Shown: positions 16,407 to 24,693 of the stretch, piece after piece | How positions within the stretch are numbered: position 1 is the first letter of the stretch | Layout of the letters: each line of letters begins with the position of its first letter | Assembly: GCF_000447795.1 (NCBI RefSeq) | Contig: NZ_AUNI01000011.1 | Location: 62,001 to 126,000, forward strand | Source of the DNA: Bacteriovorax sp. Seq25_V | Lineage (GTDB): Bacteria > Bdellovibrionota > Bacteriovoracia > Bacteriovoracales > Bacteriovoracaceae | Direction: 5' to 3' | Length of the DNA stretch: 64,000 nucleotides | Made by a program: the position numbers and the translations under genes | Notes under the pieces: model-generated | The model's input: the letters and a program-made list of their open reading frames with translations, nothing else | Databases searched by the model: none | What the model was told of the DNA's origin: nothing

Positions 16407-17333
16407 ATGTATCGTAAATGTTTAACTTCGTTATTTTTTTTCTTACTTGTTTTTAGTAACCGTGTAAGTGCTGAGGTCGTAGACGACTCTTTATTTGAAA
16501 AGGACACTGTTGAAACAACCCATGATTACTTGTCTCGTCAGGTTGTAAGTTTTGCTGAATATATTGATTCATTTTTTGGGCGATACACGAGAACCGATAA
16601 AAAGAATAGAACTAGGATAACAATACTCAATACAACATCATTACAAGAGGGGCAGTATCTAAAGTCTTCGACTGAATTAAAAGCACGTCTCAATCTTCCT
16701 CATCTTGAGGAACTTCTAAAATTTAAAGTAAAAAAAGAGGGACGTGTTGAAACAGGTGTACCTGGAGATAATCTTAAAGAACAAATTAATAATACTCCGG
16801 AAGAATCGCATTATTTTTTCATGGACTGGAAGCTTACAACTCAGGTTGGGGTGGACGTGGACTTATCACCAGATGTTTTTATTCGTAACGAACAAAAATT
16901 TGAAATTGGTGGTCGTCGAAATGTGACCCGTCTTATCAATAGTGTCTACTGGTTTGGGCGCTCTGGGTTGGGAGATACCCTTACTCTTGAAAATGATACG
17001 CAGATTAGCAAAAATTTATTATTCAGACTTTCTAATACTGGTACTTGGGCCTCGAAGTCAGGTGATATTAATTACTCTCATGGACCTGAGCTTTATTACA
17101 CACTTAGCGATAATTCGAATATAAGTTATGATATTAAGGCTAATGCATTGAAATCTAATGAGAGCACGTGGATTATTGATAGCTATTCAAGCTCAATTGT
17201 CTATAATATGAGGCTAAAACCGAGTTGGATACTCATGACGACTGGCCCAAGGGTGGAGTATCCAAGGTCGCAGAACTTTAAATCACATTTCAGCTATTTT
17301 ATTCAGTTTCAGGTATTTATAGGTTCTTTTTAA
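16407..17333 (+). CDS. predicted outer-membrane protein
   Basis: I do not recognise the family. Starting at ATG 16407 gives a clear signal peptide (CLTSLFFFLLVFSNRVSA) and about 285 mature residues. From residue 150 on, the sequence alternates polar and hydrophobic residues in many short strands (VGVDVDLSPDVFIRNEQKFEIG and onward) and ends with aromatic Phe, as outer-membrane beta-barrels do. Upstream in-frame starts at 16305 and 16368 lack a ribosome site and spoil the signal peptide. The -10 box 6 nt upstream supports 16407. It is divergent from the RND exporter and might be its outer-membrane partner (inference). Confidence 0.55.
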   Translation: MYRKCLTSLFFFLLVFSNRVSAEVVDDSLFEKDTVETTHDYLSRQVVSFAEYIDSFFGRYTRTDKKNRTRITILNTTSLQEGQYLKSSTELKARLNLPHLEELLKFKVKKEGRVETGVPGDNLKEQINNTPEESHYFFMDWKLTTQVGVDVDLSPDVFIRNEQKFEIGGRRNVTRLINSVYWFGRSGLGDTLTLENDTQISKNLLFRLSNTGTWASKSGDINYSHGPELYYTLSDNSNISYDIKANALKSNESTWIIDSYSSSIVYNMRLKPSWILMTTGPRVEYPRSQNFKSHFSYFIQFQVFIGSF

Positions 17334-17397
17334 CCTTTCTTTACTATACCTCAGTTTTATTTATGTCAAAATAAGTGAACAGCGAGGAATTATAATC

Positions 17398-18726
17398 ATG
17401 CTTAATATTTTATTGGTTGATGACGAGGTAGAAATCGTCGAAATTCTAAAGACTCTTGTGCAATCGGAATTTGATTGTAATATCAAGACTGCGTCTTCTG
17501 GAAATGAGGCAATTGCTCTCTGTGATGAAACTAAATTTGATTTGATTATTTCAGACTACTCAATGCCCGATGGTAATGGAGCTGTCTTATTTAATTATAA
17601 TAAGAAAAACTCCAACCTCCCTTTTGTTTTTGTAAGTGGTGGATACCTTGAAGATTACCATGATGTTGTTGACTTTTTTGAGACCAATGCTTTGAATACG
17701 TACATTCACAAGCCACTTGATATAGATGATCTCGTTACAAGTATTTCTAGAATTGTGGATAATGGGAATAAGCATTTAGGTTATTGTCATATTTCTGATT
17801 TTCTTCTTATGACTTACGATTCAACAGATCTTGATATATTTTTGAAAATTAGTGATCGTAAGTTTGTGAAAATTAAAAAAGAAGGTGATTCATCAAAAGA
17901 TGAACTTCAGCGTTATCGTCAAAAAAGTAGTGAGAGCTTCTATTGTGAAAAGCATCAACTTACAAATTTCTTAAAAGGAATTATCGGGAACCAAGTAAAA
18001 GAAATGATGGAGAAGAAGGAGAGTTCAAAGGTTGTAGATCTTTGTGGTTACTCAATAGAGGTTATGTCGAGTTCTCTAGAGTTTTTAGAGCTTACTGAAC
18101 AGAACGAATTGTTAATCACCACAACGACAGAAGCCGCTTTAGATTATTTTATGAGGCAAGATACTCTCAAGCCTAAAATTGAAGCACTACTAAAAACTAA
18201 GGGATATCGAATTTCTCATTCTATAACAATGGCGAAAATTTGTTTTGCTATAGCTTCGAAAACAGGACTAGGGCAGGAAGCAATTATTGCAAAACTTATC
18301 AATGCGTCACTGCTTCATGATGTTTTCATTCCTGAAGAATTCAGTCATATCATGTTCCTTGATGTGAATTTGAATAGATCTGGAAGCCTGAAAAAAGTAA
18401 AAGATCATACTATTGTTGCAACAGAAGTTCTTTCAAGTTACCCATTTATATCATCTGACACACTAAATATAATTCGAGATCATCATGAGTTTCCTTCTGG
18501 GGGTGGTTTTCCTCGTGGAGTAAATGAGAATGGGTTGTCTGGTTTAAGTTTAGTATTTAATCTCTGTTTAAATATTGCTGACTTTTTGTATTACCAGAAT
18601 TTAGACCGAGATAATGCTCACCATCTCATGAACTATCTTCAAGATAGGGGATTTAATCAGGGACACAGCCAGAAATATTATTTGGAATTTGTGACGCTAA
18701 TGAAAAAAGCGGCCCTAATAGGATAG
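17398..18726 (+). CDS. response regulator with C-terminal HD-GYP-like domain
   Basis: Residues 1-125 are a receiver domain: acidic pair D8-D9, phosphoacceptor Asp53 in SDYSMPDG, Ser80 and Lys105 (HKPLD). After a 120-residue middle region of unknown type, residues 250-440 resemble HD-GYP phosphodiesterases: HSITMAK, LLHD (His307-Asp308), a later His in HTIVATE, and DHHE at 361-364. The signature GYP is changed to GFP (GGFPRG). If active it would hydrolyse cyclic di-GMP under control of a histidine kinase; none is adjacent. GAGGA precedes ATG 17398. Its last bases carry a terminator for the convergent pentapeptide gene. Confidence 0.75.
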   Translation: MLNILLVDDEVEIVEILKTLVQSEFDCNIKTASSGNEAIALCDETKFDLIISDYSMPDGNGAVLFNYNKKNSNLPFVFVSGGYLEDYHDVVDFFETNALNTYIHKPLDIDDLVTSISRIVDNGNKHLGYCHISDFLLMTYDSTDLDIFLKISDRKFVKIKKEGDSSKDELQRYRQKSSESFYCEKHQLTNFLKGIIGNQVKEMMEKKESSKVVDLCGYSIEVMSSSLEFLELTEQNELLITTTTEAALDYFMRQDTLKPKIEALLKTKGYRISHSITMAKICFAIASKTGLGQEAIIAKLINASLLHDVFIPEEFSHIMFLDVNLNRSGSLKKVKDHTIVATEVLSSYPFISSDTLNIIRDHHEFPSGGGFPRGVNENGLSGLSLVFNLCLNIADFLYYQNLDRDNAHHLMNYLQDRGFNQGHSQKYYLEFVTLMKKAALIG

Positions 18727-18730
18727 GGCC
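18703..18730 (-). terminator. terminator of the pentapeptide gene, inside the 3' end of the regulator gene
   Basis: GGCCCTA (18711-18717) and TAGGGCC (18724-18730) form a 7-bp stem with a 6-nt loop. Read on the minus strand it is followed by GC and six T (A-run at 18703-18708). It may also work, more weakly, on the plus strand, where GTTTTAT follows. Confidence 0.7.
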
Positions 18731-18744
18731 AGCGTTTTATAGAT

Positions 18745-19299
18745 TTACTGTAGACCGATAAAATTCATGCCAAGTTTAAGGGCAACATCTTTCCTAAATG
18801 GTAGTTTAGTATTGATGTTAAATTTTGCACCTTTAAGCTTGCAGTTTTCAAACTTCGTTGTTGAAATATCTGCATTTGAAAAGTCCGCACCTCTCAAATC
18901 TGAGTTTGTGAATTTTGCACCCTTAAGCTTTCCGTATCTCATATTCGATCTCTTTAGAAGACAACCTTCAAAAGAAGTTTCATTGAGATTAACGAACTCT
19001 AAACTTGCATCGCTTAGATTTGATCGTAGAAAGCTATCATTATGCATGTTTGACCATGTAAAGTCGGCACTCGTAAAGTTTGAGTTCTTGAAATTTGCAT
19101 GACGAATATTACACTTTCTAAAGTTCGAGCTTGAAAGATTTGAGTTTTTAATCAGAATTCTGTTTAATTTTGAATTATCAAATGATGAATCAGAAAGGTT
19201 AGAAGCGCTGATTAGTCTCAATCTTGTGTTGTTTTGTAAGTCGATATTCGTCTCATCTTTTTGACGAATTGCAGTAAAGTTTTGATTTTCAATGTTCAT
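18745..19299 (-). CDS. pentapeptide-repeat protein
   Basis: The 184-residue protein, from ATG 19299 (AGGAAG upstream), consists of tandem five-residue repeats of the A(D/N)LXX type from residue 35 to about 165, for example ANFKN, ADFTW, ASLEF, ADFSN. This folds as a right-handed quadrilateral beta-helix. Some family members mimic DNA and protect gyrase; most have no known role. No signal peptide is seen, so it is probably cytoplasmic. A longer frame to 19446 would run into the lysR promoter and is rejected. It is divergent from the LysR gene, 99 bp away, and may be its target. Confidence 0.85.
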   Translation of the reverse strand: MNIENQNFTAIRQKDETNIDLQNNTRLRLISASNLSDSSFDNSKLNRILIKNSNLSSSNFRKCNIRHANFKNSNFTSADFTWSNMHNDSFLRSNLSDASLEFVNLNETSFEGCLLKRSNMRYGKLKGAKFTNSDLRGADFSNADISTTKFENCKLKGAKFNINTKLPFRKDVALKLGMNFIGLQ

Positions 19300-19363
19300 A
19301 AGTTCTTCCTGTTTTAAACAAAAATATGTTATACATTTTATCAAGTTTTTGTAAGTCAAATGT

Positions 19364-19398
19364 TTGCAAATTCGGAAAAACCGAACTAAAAGATACTT
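19364..19398 (+). promoter_or_regulatory. lysR promoter with LysR-type dyad operator
   Basis: TTGCAA (19364-19369) and TAAAAG (19387-19392) are separated by 17 nt, and the -10 ends 6 nt before ATG 19399. The spacer holds the dyad TTCGGAAAAACCGAA (19371-19385), which contains the T-N11-A core typical of LysR-family operators. Binding there would block the promoter, consistent with autorepression and perhaps control of the divergent pentapeptide gene. Confidence 0.55.
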
Positions 19399-20343
19399 AT
19401 GAATTGGAATCATCTCTATTGTTTTTATGAAGTCGCAAGGCGTCACTCGCTTAAAAAAGCCGCTAAGTCCTTAGGGAATGCATCTTCTACTTTATCTGAA
19501 CAAATCAAAAAACTTGAAGAATCTCTTGATGTTAGATTATTTGATCGCATTGGCCGTGAACTAATTTTAACAGATGAGGGCGAAGAGGTTTATAGTTATG
19601 CAAAAGACATTTTCGAAAAAGGTAAACGTCTCATCGATTCGGTATCTCACAACGATACAGCTGGTTATAGTGTCAAAGTAGGTGTCGAAAACCACCTTGA
19701 GACATCAAGTGTATACTCATTTCTGGAAGAATACTGGTCTACGTACGCAGATTTTGGGGTCGTTGAAACAAGACGTTCGAAAAATCTTTCTCAATCATTA
19801 TACTTTCTAGAACACTCTGTTGTGGACTGGCTTATTAGTTCGACTTCACTTAATGATGATCGCTTTACTTCAGTGAAGATCTTTGATTTGGAGTATAATT
19901 TCTACTGCAGCTCTGATCTGCTTCGTGACAATTTAGATCCACACTCGCTAATCGGAGATCTTCCTCTGGCCAAGTTTGGTACTAATGAAAATGATGCAAA
20001 GAATATAAAAAATCTCTTACTTGAAGAAGGGATTTATATTAAGGAAGAGTTAAATTCAGATCATCCAGAATTTCTTATCCAATTATGTCGCACTGGCAAG
20101 GTCGTCTTGATGGCACCCAGTTTAAAGGAAGAAGGACTAGAGGGTCTCTCAAAGATCACACTGCAAAAGAAGCTAAGCTTTCCAATTTATGTTCTCTTTA
20201 AGAGAAGAGACGAACAGCTTCTCTTCATAAGAAAGCTGAAGGAGCTTATTACACTTAAGAATGGTAATCCGCTTGGTTCTAGTCATCTTGTGACGCAATT
20301 TTTATCTGCCAACTGGAAAACTCACGCAGAGAGACTCAATTAA
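19399..20343 (+). CDS. LysR-family transcriptional regulator (NhaR-like HTH)
   Basis: Residues 1-60 are the winged helix: MNWNHLYCFYEVARRHSLKK, AAKSLG, SSTLSEQIKKLE and LFDRIGRELILTDEG. The opening resembles NhaR more than other LysR proteins. Residues 90-290 form the effector-binding domain, here divergent; the ligand is not known. The length of 314 is normal. There is no ribosome site, but a -10-like box lies 6 nt upstream, so it may be leaderless. It is divergently arranged with the pentapeptide gene. Confidence 0.85.
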   Translation: MNWNHLYCFYEVARRHSLKKAAKSLGNASSTLSEQIKKLEESLDVRLFDRIGRELILTDEGEEVYSYAKDIFEKGKRLIDSVSHNDTAGYSVKVGVENHLETSSVYSFLEEYWSTYADFGVVETRRSKNLSQSLYFLEHSVVDWLISSTSLNDDRFTSVKIFDLEYNFYCSSDLLRDNLDPHSLIGDLPLAKFGTNENDAKNIKNLLLEEGIYIKEELNSDHPEFLIQLCRTGKVVLMAPSLKEEGLEGLSKITLQKKLSFPIYVLFKRRDEQLLFIRKLKELITLKNGNPLGSSHLVTQFLSANWKTHAERLN

Positions 20344-20350
20344 AATAATA

Positions 20351-20379
20351 TTGCTCAAGTATTACCAGCTGTGTATCAT
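20351..20379 (+). promoter_or_regulatory. candidate promoter of the secreted 632-aa protein gene
   Basis: TTGCTC (20351-20356), a 17-nt spacer and TATCAT (20374-20379) resemble a housekeeping promoter. The start would lie about 25 nt upstream of ATG 20409. Confidence 0.45.
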
Positions 20380-20408
20380 TTTACTTTCACCCTGACATGG
20401 AAAGTCAA

Positions 20409-22304
20409 ATGTTATACAGATTTATTATTACAATAATGATCGCAAGTAGTGCGCTATCACTTAATCTCGAAAATAATTTTATCTATAAAGATATCTCTAC
20501 TCGAATTATCAAAGAGCTTAAGAACTTAAAAGTTTCAACAGGTATTGATCTTTATGATGGCAGTATTGTTCCTGGTGTTTCAAGTAAGATTACTTATGAA
20601 TACAAAATGGAACCTTCGTTCTTTCCCAATAAATATCTTCGCTTAGATCAATGGATAATTAAGAATGAAATTAGGGTCGGGGATATACTCGATGATTTGT
20701 CACCCTTTCGCCTAAATATCGCAAAGGATTCAAGTGTATACTTCATTAGAAATTTTGACTCTCAGAAAGAAGCTCTAACAGCATTACCTTATTCTATTAA
20801 TAAAATCCCTTATGATAGTAAATCAACTCTTGAGCGTTTAAATGTTGGTGACTTTTTTAGTTACCCAGCAACCCTTAGTGTGAATACAGGAACTGGCGCT
20901 GGTTTAGTTGTTGCTCCTTATACTCTCACTGCGAATATCTCGGCCCTGATGAGCGGAAAGTTTACAATTAATATTTTCAAAGTGAGTCAAACAGAAGTTC
21001 GTTTAAAGTTAGTCGCACAAACAGAGCAAACAATAGAAGGAAGAATTGAGACTGAATCAGATTTTAATTTAACAGGGATTGCATTTATCGATGATAGAAT
21101 TGATAAGGTTCTAGCTGTCGATCTCATTGAAGTTTTTGCGCAAAAAAGTCACGGAGAACAGTATATCCTTGATTACCTTTTTGACCTCTCTAAGGCTGAT
21201 GCGGCAAAGGCCTTTGATGAAATTATTTCTCCAAGAAAGAGACTTGATTTGAGGGACCTCATTACAAAGTATTCAGGTATTGAGTATTTTGAAAATAAGC
21301 TAATATCAGACTTTTCTCTTGCTGAAAAATTACATTACGATGGAGAGCATGGAGTAAAGAGAATTTTTAAAGGTTTTAACAAGTTTAAACTAAAGAAGAA
21401 TGGTTCCAAGATTAATTTACTTGTTAGTAAAATTAACACGGGGAAAGCATATTTTAAGAACAATATAACAATTGAAGATGATCTTGGAGAAATTCAATCT
21501 TATTTCTTTCCTAATCGAATTCACTTCTATGACGAAGAGTTAAATCTTTTAGTAACCAAGAGAAAAGATGAGATCGAAACCAGTTACTATGGTCTTGTTC
21601 CTCTAAACAGAGCCTTTGAGGATAATCGCTTCTCTGATGTAGGTTTAACACACTGGCGTGATGATGATTTTTTAACAAAGAACGAATGGAGATTTGTTAA
21701 ACAAGAAATTTATGACTTCCTACCGTCAAAACTAGTGAGAAAGTTAGATCTTTCTCAGTATGAGTCACCAACGACAAAACTCAATACACGTCTTCGTATT
21801 AACTTTGTCTTTAAGGAAGAAGCATTTAATCAATTACAAAATACAAGCTATGAAGATGTTCATCGTATAATGAAGAAACTTGTTAGGCACCGAATAGTAT
21901 TTAAAAAGACGAAGATAGGCTCCGTAATTTCAAAGACTATTAAGGTCGCAAGAAATTTCTTGGGGCTCGATTCTATTTCCATCGCAGGCTTTACTAAAGC
22001 AGTACATGAGGTTTTAACGGAACCAAATTTAACGGCTCAAAAGAGAGTTGAAAAACTTTTACAACTTCCAGATTCATTCCTCTTTAAAAGATATGGAATT
22101 AAACTCTTACTAACTCTTCTCCCTCAAAAGTACTGGGAAGAGTATGTATATTTTGATTTTGAGCTGATGGGAAATGATCTCGCTCCAGTGAACTATACAC
22201 TTGGTGTGTTAGAATTTTCTGAGGTTTTTAAGCAGATTCTGCAAATAAATAAGGAATTCTACGCTCCATCAAATGATATGAGAATCATGGTACAAAGAAA
22301 TTAA
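20409..22304 (+). CDS. hypothetical secreted protein, 631 aa
   Basis: Not recognised. ATG 20409 follows GGAAAG at good spacing and gives a signal peptide (MLYRFIITIMIASSALSLN); an ATG at 20397 is also in frame but lacks a ribosome site. The mature protein is about 610 residues, with a beta-rich first half (for example SYPATLSVNTGTGAGLVVAP) and a mixed second half with charged helices (residues 480-560). It has no repeats, lipobox or recognised motif. It stands as a single transcription unit between lysR and pdxH. Confidence 0.6.
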   Translation: MLYRFIITIMIASSALSLNLENNFIYKDISTRIIKELKNLKVSTGIDLYDGSIVPGVSSKITYEYKMEPSFFPNKYLRLDQWIIKNEIRVGDILDDLSPFRLNIAKDSSVYFIRNFDSQKEALTALPYSINKIPYDSKSTLERLNVGDFFSYPATLSVNTGTGAGLVVAPYTLTANISALMSGKFTINIFKVSQTEVRLKLVAQTEQTIEGRIETESDFNLTGIAFIDDRIDKVLAVDLIEVFAQKSHGEQYILDYLFDLSKADAAKAFDEIISPRKRLDLRDLITKYSGIEYFENKLISDFSLAEKLHYDGEHGVKRIFKGFNKFKLKKNGSKINLLVSKINTGKAYFKNNITIEDDLGEIQSYFFPNRIHFYDEELNLLVTKRKDEIETSYYGLVPLNRAFEDNRFSDVGLTHWRDDDFLTKNEWRFVKQEIYDFLPSKLVRKLDLSQYESPTTKLNTRLRINFVFKEEAFNQLQNTSYEDVHRIMKKLVRHRIVFKKTKIGSVISKTIKVARNFLGLDSISIAGFTKAVHEVLTEPNLTAQKRVEKLLQLPDSFLFKRYGIKLLLTLLPQKYWEEYVYFDFELMGNDLAPVNYTLGVLEFSEVFKQILQINKEFYAPSNDMRIMVQRN

Positions 22305-22357
22305 AATCAGTATTTGATTTGTTGTAAGCTTCATCTTTTTATGGCACTCTATAATCT

Positions 22358-22957
22358 ATGAGTGACTATAAAAAGTATTTACAAAGTGATAATCCGTTAA
22401 CGAATTTAATTTCATGGTTTGAAGAGGCCAAAGAGAAGGAAGAAAATCCGACGGCCTTCACGCTTTCGACTATTGGTCTTGATGGTTATCCTAACTCTCG
22501 AACTCTTCTTGTTAAAGATATAACTCAAGATGGATTAACTTTTTTTACAAATTATAATTCTTTAAAAGGTAAGGAGATTGAAGCGAATGAAAATGTTTCA
22601 ATGACCTTTTATTGGCACCGTTGTGGTCGTCAAGTCCGCATCAAAGGAAGAATAAAGAAAGTAGATCAAGAAATATCAAAGAATTATTTTCAATCACGCC
22701 CTTTTGAAAGCCAGGTGGCAAGCTTCATCTCAAAACAATCAGAAGTTGTTGATTCACGAGAAGAACTGGTGAGTCTTTATAAAAATGGTTTAAAAGAGTA
22801 TAAAGAAACAGGTGTTCCTTACCCAGAAAATTGGGGAGGGTATCTTGTCGAACCGTGTGAAGTGACTTTCTTTGTTTATGGTGAATTTCGATTGAACGAT
22901 AGATTTCAGTTTAAAAAAGAGAGTGGCCAGTGGTTAGAAAATCGACTTTATCCTTAG
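22358..22957 (+). CDS. pdxH: pyridoxamine/pyridoxine 5'-phosphate oxidase
   Basis: The FMN enzyme makes pyridoxal 5'-phosphate. The 199 residues follow the family closely: TAFTLSTIGLDGYPNSRTLLVKD, the FFTNYNSLKGKEI FMN-binding stretch, FYWHRCGRQVRIKGR, SRPFESQVASFISKQS, and the C-terminal dimer motif ENWGGYLVEP, FRLNDRFQF, ENRLYP. ATG 22358 fits the family start; no ribosome site is evident and TATAAT lies 2 nt upstream, too close to serve this start. The next gene begins inside its last 28 bp. Confidence 0.95.
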   Translation: MSDYKKYLQSDNPLTNLISWFEEAKEKEENPTAFTLSTIGLDGYPNSRTLLVKDITQDGLTFFTNYNSLKGKEIEANENVSMTFYWHRCGRQVRIKGRIKKVDQEISKNYFQSRPFESQVASFISKQSEVVDSREELVSLYKNGLKEYKETGVPYPENWGGYLVEPCEVTFFVYGEFRLNDRFQFKKESGQWLENRLYP

Positions 22958-23487
22958 TTTTACTCTTATCGTTATTTTGTCTTATTACGAATGCAGGAAG
23001 TTTTTACTCTGGACTAAGTTATAGCTTTTCTGGTGTTGTTGCTGAAGATGATATTTACAATGGCGCTTATCATTGGGATCCTGGAATTGTATTTGGAGCT
23101 CAGTTTGGTCGTCTTTCAATTGACTCTCAAATTAAAAACTTAAAGATGAAGAAGGAGTATGAGAGTAATGGAGATAAGTTTGATATCGAGATACACTCAC
23201 TTCTTCTCACAATGGGCCTACGATTAGAAGTAATGCCTTTCATTTCATTTAATATTGGAACCAACTATCAAAACGTAGACTCAAGTTATAAAGCGATTAA
23301 TTCAAATAAATTTATCAATGGATTGCCTGATAAGCATTATATGAGTTATTACGTTGGAGGAGGAGTCTTTGGGGAAGTTTTTACTAATGTGATTGGTAGG
23401 CTAGATCTAAACTATTATCGCGGGGACCAGAATTTTGGGCTTTTGGCCGTGGACTTGGCCCTCGCGTATCGAGTACTTACTTTTTAG
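22930..23487 (+). CDS. small predicted outer-membrane beta-barrel protein
   Basis: A 185-residue protein with GTG start and signal peptide (LSLVLLLSLFCLITNAGS). The mature part shows alternating strands with glycine and aromatic residues and ends in LALAYRVLTF, a terminal Phe typical of barrels folded by BamA. The start overlaps pdxH by 28 bp in another frame, suggesting coupled translation. Its stop overlaps the convergent gene at 23477 by 11 bp. It resembles small 8-strand porin-like proteins; function unknown. Confidence 0.6.
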   Translation: MVRKSTLSLVLLLSLFCLITNAGSFYSGLSYSFSGVVAEDDIYNGAYHWDPGIVFGAQFGRLSIDSQIKNLKMKKEYESNGDKFDIEIHSLLLTMGLRLEVMPFISFNIGTNYQNVDSSYKAINSNKFINGLPDKHYMSYYVGGGVFGEVFTNVIGRLDLNYYRGDQNFGLLAVDLALAYRVLTF

Positions 23488-23857
23488 ATTTATTGTCTTG
23501 CACGCTAGCGGGCATTCTATTAGTACTTGGCTGATATTTTTCAGCAAGCTCTTGTGTAAAATTCCCATTCTTTTTAATCGTTTCGATAAGTGCATTATTT
23601 TGTAGTTTTAAAAACTGATTTTGCGTGATTGCCGCTCTGTAGTCTGAAGCGAGTTTATCATTATCTTGCAATAGAGTTTGAATCTTTTTATTTGCGAGTT
23701 TATTCATATCCATTTCATAAGCTAGTCTACTTTCAAATTTTCTCGCCATTGCTTGATCTTTCGCGACTGCATTGATTTTTGCAACGTTTTGAAGACCTTC
23801 TAAGGCAAATACACTTGAACTGATTAAAATGATTGATAGTAATAATTTAGTTTTCAT
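23477..23857 (-). CDS. small secreted coiled-coil protein
   Basis: A 126-residue protein with signal peptide (KLLLSIILISSSVFA) after SD AGGAG. The mature part from residue 25 to 105 is one long charged helix with heptad spacing (KIQTLLQDNDKLASDYRAAI, FLKLQNNALIETIKK), then a short basic tail. It is probably a periplasmic coiled-coil protein; no function can be assigned. It overlaps the convergent barrel gene by 11 bp and lies downstream of the sodB terminator on the same strand. Confidence 0.6.
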   Translation of the reverse strand: MKTKLLLSIILISSSVFALEGLQNVAKINAVAKDQAMARKFESRLAYEMDMNKLANKKIQTLLQDNDKLASDYRAAITQNQFLKLQNNALIETIKKNGNFTQELAEKYQPSTNRMPASVQDNKSKK

Positions 23858-23913
23858 AGATAACTCCTAACTTCTTAGTCTGCTTATCGGATAAATGAGG
23901 GAGGAGCTTTAGC

Positions 23914-23948
23914 AAAAAAAAACCCTCTTCTTTCATGAAAGAAGAGGG
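23914..23948 (-). terminator. strong intrinsic terminator of sodB
   Basis: CCCTCTTCTTTC and GAAAGAAGAGGG (23923-23948) form a perfect 12-bp stem with a 2-nt centre. On the minus strand it is followed by nine T (23922-23914). It lies 15 nt after the sodB stop. Confidence 0.92.
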
Positions 23949-23963
23949 CCAAGTATTGAAAAA

Positions 23964-24539
23964 TTATAGATTCGAGTTAACAAAGTTCCAGTTAACAAGT
24001 GACCAGAAAGCTGTCAGATAATTTGGACGAGCATTTCTATAATCTACATAGTAAGCGTGTTCCCAAACATCTACTGTAAGAAGAGCAGTTTTTCCATCTG
24101 TCATTGGAGTTGCAGCATTTGAAGTGTTAACGATTTCAAGATCTCCACTTGCTGTTTTTACTAACCAAGTCCAACCTGAACCAAAGTTAGTCGCAGCAGA
24201 CTTTGTGAATTCTTCTTTGAATTTTTCAAATGATCCCCATTTAGCATTGATTTTGTCAGCAACGGCACCAGTAGCATCTCCACCAGCATTTGGAGCTAAA
24301 CAGTTCCAATAAAAAGTGTGGTTCCAAACTTGAGCAGCATTATTAAATAGACCACCATTTGATTTCATGATGATTTCTTCTAATGAAAGGTTTTCAAACT
24401 CTGTTCCTTTGATTAGGCCATTTAAGTTTGTAACATATGCATTGTGGTGTTTTCCGTAGTGGTAATCAATTGTTTCTGGTGAGATGTGTGGCATTAGCGC
24501 ATCTTTTGACCATGGTAGTTCAGGTAATTTGTGTTCCAT
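23964..24539 (-). CDS. sodB: superoxide dismutase, iron type
   Basis: The enzyme dismutates superoxide in the cytoplasm. At 191 residues it matches Fe-SOD; metal ligands are His27, His74, Asp157 and His161 ([11 protein letters not shown]). The stretch [15 protein letters not shown] is characteristic of the iron form. AAGGAG lies upstream of ATG 24539, with TATAAT further up and a palindrome over the -35 region. It ends in a strong terminator and is monocistronic. Confidence 0.96.
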   Translation of the reverse strand: MEHKLPELPWSKDALMPHISPETIDYHYGKHHNAYVTNLNGLIKGTEFENLSLEEIIMKSNGGLFNNAAQVWNHTFYWNCLAPNAGGDATGAVADKINAKWGSFEKFKEEFTKSAATNFGSGWTWLVKTASGDLEIVNTSNAATPMTDGKTALLTVDVWEHAYYVDYRNARPNYLTAFWSLVNWNFVNSNL

Positions 24540-24562
24540 TATTTTCTCCTTGTATACGAAAT

Positions 24563-24601
24563 ATTATAACTCTGCAGCCATAATAAACTGATATCTATCA
24601 G
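24563..24601 (-). promoter_or_regulatory. sodB promoter with 14-bp palindrome
   Basis: On the minus strand TATAAT (24568-24563) lies about 24 nt before the start codon. The perfect palindrome CTGATATCTATCAG-type dyad (24588-24601, arms CTGATA/TATCAG) covers the expected -35 position, where no good -35 hexamer is seen. That fits an activator or repressor site; the regulator is not known. Confidence 0.45.
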
Positions 24602-24693
24602 CTTGCAAATGCGATTAAACCAAATTTGCTAGTCAAGTTTTCCTATAGCATTATTTTGTAAAGTATTGACTCATCTGGACGACAAGAAGAGTC

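Noticed and set aside
19300-19446. N-terminal extension of the pentapeptide-repeat gene to 19446
   Set aside because: It would overlap the divergent lysR start and has no repeats or ribosome site; ATG 19299 has AGGAAG.
22350-22355. Perfect TATAAT just upstream of pdxH
   Set aside because: It ends 2 nt before the ATG, so transcription from it would begin inside the gene; not a usable promoter for the family-consistent start.
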